A stretch of 64,000 bases of DNA from Tetragenococcus koreensis. GTDB taxonomy: Bacteria > Bacillota > Bacilli > Lactobacillales > Enterococcaceae. The stretch is from contig NZ_CP027786.1 of the NCBI RefSeq assembly GCF_003795145.1, positions 310,001-374,000 of the forward strand. The letters run 5' to 3'. The translations under genes were made by a program, and so were the position numbers. The notes beneath the pieces are model-generated. The model saw only the letters and a list, made by a program, of their open reading frames with translations. It was not told where the DNA came from and ran no database searches. Of the stretch, positions 60,620 through 64,000 are shown one piece after another (the stretch's first letter is position 1; every line of letters starts with the position of its first letter).

Positions 60620-60674
60620 AAAGGTGTAAAGGTTTTCTTTTTAAACAGCTTATTTAGAAAACATTTACATCTTT
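60620..60674. promoter_or_regulatory. Inverted repeat, probable RpiR operator
   Basis: AAAGGTGTAAAGGTTTTC (60620-60637) and GAAAACATTTACATCTTT (60657-60674) are inverted with 16 of 18 matches. The right arm overlaps TTTACA, a possible -35 of the kinase promoter; the left arm overlaps the regulator side. Confidence 0.75.
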
Positions 60675-60710
60675 ATACGTTGCATAATAAAAAACAAGGA
60701 GGAAGTGGTG

Positions 60711-61637
60711 ATGGCATTTTATACATGTACCTTAAATTTAGCGATCGATTTATTTATTGAAACAGATGAACTAAAACCCTTTGTGGTAAACCGGACAAAA
60801 GATGATGACATACAAGCCAACGGCAAGGGAGTTAATGTCTCTCTTATTTTAAAATTATTGGGAATCGATAGTACAGCATTAGGCTTTCAAGCTGGTTTTA
60901 CCGGGAATCATATTGAAGACTTTTTACAGGATAAACAAATTAATACTGGATTTATCGAAGTTCCAGGTTTAACTCGGATTAACGTTTTTACCCAGGTGAA
61001 TGAGACCAAAGAGGAGTATAAGTTAGTCAATAAGGGACCTACAATTCCAGATGAAGCAATTCAAAGCTTATTAAATCAAATTAACCAGTTACAAGCAGGT
61101 GATTATCTGTGTATTTCGGGAAGTTTCCCGCAAGGCGTTTCTTCATCTATTTTAGTAGATATTGCACAAATCTGTTATAAGAGAAAAGTCCATTTAGTGA
61201 TCGATAATAGTTCTCTGGCTGTGATGGATTGCTTAACTTATCAGCCATTTTTATTAAAACCGAATGAAGAAGAATTAGCTTTGTGGTTTGGTAAAAAGAT
61301 ACATACACGAGAGGAGTATATTTTTTATGGAAAAGAGTTGTTAAAACAAGGAGCAGAAAATGTATTAATTTCTTTGGGTGCTGAGGGAGCTATTTTGCTA
61401 AATAAAGAAGGTATTTTTTCTGGAAACTCACCTAAAGGCAAAGTCGTTAATACAGCATGTTCGGGTGATACGCTATTAGGAACATTTATGGCGGGTATTT
61501 TAAATGGGAAAAATATGGAAGAAAACTTAAAACATAGTTTAGCTGCTGGAAGTTCAACTGCTTTTCGCAAAGGATTAACGGATTTTTCAGATGTAGATGA
61601 TTTACAAACACAAATTACCATTCAAAAAGAGGAGTGA
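60711..61637 (+). CDS. Tagatose-6-phosphate kinase / 1-phosphofructokinase family kinase (LacC/FruK type)
   Basis: 308 residues. YTCTLNLAIDLFIETDEL is the typical LacC/FruK start. NGKGVNVSLILKLLG is PfkB motif 1 and NTACSGDTLLGTFMAGI is motif 2 with the catalytic Asp. The family phosphorylates fructose-1-phosphate or tagatose phosphates to the 1,6-bisphosphate. The aldolase LacD downstream makes tagatose-1,6-bisphosphate the likely product. ATG 60711 lies eight bases after AAGGAGG. It is the first gene of the kinase-IIBC-IIA-lacD operon. Confidence 0.88.
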   Translation: MAFYTCTLNLAIDLFIETDELKPFVVNRTKDDDIQANGKGVNVSLILKLLGIDSTALGFQAGFTGNHIEDFLQDKQINTGFIEVPGLTRINVFTQVNETKEEYKLVNKGPTIPDEAIQSLLNQINQLQAGDYLCISGSFPQGVSSSILVDIAQICYKRKVHLVIDNSSLAVMDCLTYQPFLLKPNEEELALWFGKKIHTREEYIFYGKELLKQGAENVLISLGAEGAILLNKEGIFSGNSPKGKVVNTACSGDTLLGTFMAGILNGKNMEENLKHSLAAGSSTAFRKGLTDFSDVDDLQTQITIQKEE

Positions 61638-61643
61638 CATTCT

Positions 61644-63081
61644 ATGGCAAAATATCAAATTATTGGAGCAACAGGTTGTCCTACAGGTATTGCGCATACG
61701 TATATGGCACAGGAAGCCTTGGAACAAGCTGCAAAAAAATAAAAAGGTAACGATCAAAATAGAAACGCATGGTCAAGTAGGTATTGAAAATCAGCTAACA
61801 CCACAAGAAATTAAAGATGCTGACGCAGCCATTATTGCTGCGGACAAAGATGTGCAAAAAGACCGTTTTGCTGGAAAACGTGTGATTAATGTCTCTGTGG
61901 GTAGAGGGATTAAAGAGGCTGATCAACTCATTGAAGATGCATTAGCAGGAAAAGGCAGCGTTTTAAAAGGAAATAAAAAAGAAGAGGGAACCACGGAAAA
62001 GGATACAACAGAAGAGGAGTCAAAACAAAAAAATAGCATTGGCCGCGATATCTATAACAACTTGATGAACGGCGTTTCGCATATGCTGCCGTTTGTGGTC
62101 GCTGGTGGGATTTTAATGGCGATTTCTTTTGCTGTATGGGGTGTTTATTCCGCAGATCCAGACAGTTCGCAGTATAATTCTACCGCTGCCATGATCAAAG
62201 GGATTGGCGATATGTCAATGGGGTTAATGGTTCCAGTGTTGTCCGCTTATATTGCTGAAGGAATCGCGCAACGACCAGGTTTAGCTGTTGGTTTTGTGGG
62301 TGGGTTGATTGCTGATGATGGCGGAACCGGATTTTTAGGCGGAATTTTGTCTGGTTTTCTAGCAGGTTATTTTATTCTTGCTTTGAAAAAATTATTAGAA
62401 AAAATGCCGAAGTCATTAGATGGCTTAAAAGCAATCTTTCTCTACCCCGTAATCGGTGTTTCCGTTGTTGGTGTGATCATGTGGCTATTAAGTGGTCCTA
62501 TGGAATCAATCAACCAAGCAATGATGGATTTTCTAGTTAATTTTGAAGGGTCAAATCCGTTAATATTAGGCATCATTATTGGCTGTATGTCGGCTTTTGA
62601 TATGGGTGGACCGCTTAATAAAGCAGCTTATGTTACCGGGACATTCTTATTAGCTCAAGGTAATACCACCTTTATGGCGGGTGTTTCGGCTGCCTGTATA
62701 GCGCCACCGCTGATTACTGGATTTGCTGCTTTGTTTTTTGGAAAATACTTTGATAAAAATGATCGGAATGCCGGATTTGTTAACTTCATTTTAGGTTCAA
62801 CTCATATTACAGAAGGAGCGATTCCTTTTGCAGCTAAAGATCCATTACGGAATATCCCCATTTTCATGCTAGGTTCTTCCATTGCTGCTGTATTGACCTA
62901 TATGTTTAACGTACAAGTTCCAGCTCCACATGGTGGATTCTTAGTTTTACCAGTTGTTACCGGAAAAGCCGCTTGGGTATTTTCCATTTTATTAGGCTCA
63001 GTTATTGCTGGTTTATTATTCGGCTTGAAACAAAAAAGAATGGCAATGAAAAAGAATACAAATGAAAGTGAGGCAGCATAA
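61644..63081 (+). pseudogene. Fructose-family PTS IIBC gene broken by a +1 shift in a poly-A tract
   Basis: The ATG at 61644 (after AGAGGAG) starts [23 protein letters not shown], phosphocysteine Cys11. At 61733-61739 seven A residues precede TAA, which ends the frame after 33 codons. The rest (KVTIKIETHGQVGIENQL, then IIC with NNLMNGVSHMLPFVVAGGIL, FDMGGPLNKAAYVTGTFLLA and GSTHITEGAIPFAAKDPL) is intact in the next frame. Six A residues would restore one protein of about 479 residues. Either the gene is dead, the tract switches phase or slips, or this is an assembly error. Confidence 0.85.
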
Positions 63082-63536
63082 TGCAATCGATTAAAGAAGA
63101 AAATATTTTTCTAAATCAAGATTTAACAACACAAGATGAAGTATTTGAATTTTTAGCAAAGTAAGCAGTAAACATAGGGATTGCAACGGATGAAAAAGCA
63201 GTCTATCAAAAATTCAATGAACGAGAAAAGGAAAGTACTACTGGCATGATGGATGGGTTTGCGATCCCTCATGCTAAGGATGAATCGATCAAAGAGGCTG
63301 GAGTCATCATTGTTTATCCGAATAACGGAATTGAATGGAATAGTATGGATGACAGACTTACAAAATACGTTATTGCTTTGTTTGTACCAGATACTGAAGC
63401 AGGAACCACACACTTGACCATTTTATCAACGTTAGCGCGGTTATTAATGAAAGCAGAAGTTACGGAACAGTTGAAAAAGGCCACTTCGGCTTCTGAAATC
63501 GCTGAAGTATTGAATACAAATATTGCTGAATTTTAA
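63081..63536 (+). pseudogene. Fructose-family PTS IIA gene with an internal nonsense codon
   Basis: ATG 63081 overlaps the IIBC stop. The frame reads QSIKEENIFLNQDLTTQDEV and FEFLAK, then TAA at 63162-63164 at codon 28, then continues without shift as AVNIGIATDEKAVYQKFNE and MMDGFAIPHAKDESIKEAG with the phosphorylated His, to a normal end at 63536. One substitution (for example AAA to TAA) explains it. An ATG at 63246 could restart translation but would lose the first strand. With the neighbour also broken, the PTS is probably inactive. Confidence 0.85.
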
Positions 63537-63553
63537 AAAAAGGATGGGTACGA

Positions 63554-64000
63554 ATGAATAAACAAGAACACTTACAAAAACTTATGAATGAAAATGGCGT
63601 CATCAGTGCTTTGGCGATTGATCAAAGAGGGGCGATGAAAAAGATGATTGCGCCTTACAAAGAACCAGAAGCCGATGACATTATTGATTTTAAAAGCCTT
63701 GTTTCAACTGAGTTGACGCCTTATACTTCTTCTATTTTATTAGACCCTGAATATGGATTACCCGCAGCAGGCAAGAAAGCTGGGACCAGCGGACTATTGC
63801 TCGCTTATGAAAAATCAGGTTATGATTCAACTGCACCAGGCCGATTGCCAGATTTGTTAGACATTTGGTCTGTGCATCGTTTAAAAGAGGCGGGCGCAGA
63901 TGCTTGTAAATTTTTACTTTATTATGATGTGGATGAAGACGAAGCGATCAATAATCAAAAGCACGCCTTTATTGAACGAATTGGCGCCGAATGTATTGCA
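63554..64000 (+). CDS. lacD: Tagatose-1,6-bisphosphate aldolase, 5' part (runs off the window)
   Basis: 149 codons are visible. Class I LacD family: [70 protein letters not shown] and [13 protein letters not shown], with the Schiff-base lysine in CKFLLYY. It cleaves tagatose-1,6-bisphosphate to dihydroxyacetone phosphate and glyceraldehyde-3-phosphate, completing the pathway begun by the kinase. AAAAGGATGGG precedes the ATG, 18 bases after the IIA gene. The visible part is intact, unlike the two PTS genes. Confidence 0.92.
   Translation, partial: MNKQEHLQKLMNENGVISALAIDQRGAMKKMIAPYKEPEADDIIDFKSLVSTELTPYTSSILLDPEYGLPAAGKKAGTSGLLLAYEKSGYDSTAPGRLPDLLDIWSVHRLKEAGADACKFLLYYDVDEDEAINNQKHAFIERIGAECIA

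Noticed and set aside
1-64000. Prophage or integrative element covering the window
   Set aside because: Apart from the hsdS-linked recombinase there are no phage structural, replication or conjugation genes and no tRNA with attachment-site repeats.

Overview
The window looks like a low-GC Gram-positive chromosome of the Lactobacillales. AGGAGG-type ribosome sites, poly-U hairpin terminators, CcpA-type cre sites and an exceptional density of phosphotransferase (PTS) sugar systems suggest Enterococcaceae (Enterococcus or Tetragenococcus). That genus placement is an inference, because there is no rRNA or housekeeping marker here.

Layout. 1-379 is the right end of an IS4-family element whose full copy lies at 53813-55333, in the same orientation. 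It cuts the 5' end off an MscS-like channel gene. 1142-3564 holds a YdjC deacetylase, a DUF218 protein and a 3-hydroxyisobutyrate dehydrogenase-type enzyme. 3657-7887 is a divergent sugar locus: an orphan GatC-type IIC facing a LacI regulator, a PfkB kinase and an AlsE-like epimerase, with the same 14-bp palindrome in both promoter regions. 8158-8845 is an AbrB/PIN toxin-antitoxin pair. Then come a core-binding-domain protein, a flavin disulfide reductase, an AAA ATPase behind three phased palindromes, and an ABC amino-acid importer with no ATPase, followed by the debris of a second dehydrogenase gene. 15220-16740 is an IS110-family element with a likely bridge-RNA region. 16989-21046 is a mannose-family PTS with NanE and an RpiR regulator (probably ManNAc). 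21260-25101 holds a LacI regulator, an alpha-glucoside-type PTS IICB and a phosphoesterase.

25288-33680 is a type I restriction-modification locus (hsdM, hsdS, recombinase, silent inverted hsdS, hsdR) with matched inverted repeats, so its specificity is probably switched by inversion. An IS1182-like element follows two small unknown genes. 36728-41861 is a BglG-type regulator, a fructose-family PTS and a stand-alone GatZ/KbaZ-like protein. Two tandem HAD phosphatases come next, then an ECF S-component and a nucleoside hydrolase on the minus strand. Upstream of these lies a strongly structured small RNA or leader. 46116-53832 is a likely pentitol locus: split transketolase, galactitol-type PTS, zinc dehydrogenase and a LevR-like activator whose last codons were replaced by the IS4 insertion. 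55428-59452 holds a GRP-type sugar transporter, an IolG-like dehydrogenase, DeoC and a zinc dehydrogenase.

59467-59735 is an array of about six imperfect hairpin repeats. The window ends in a tagatose-type locus (RpiR regulator, LacC/FruK-type kinase, PTS IIBC, IIA, LacD). Its two PTS genes are both broken, one by a poly-A frameshift and one by a nonsense codon. The overall picture is a carbohydrate-utilisation region being actively remodelled by insertion sequences, DNA inversion and gene decay.
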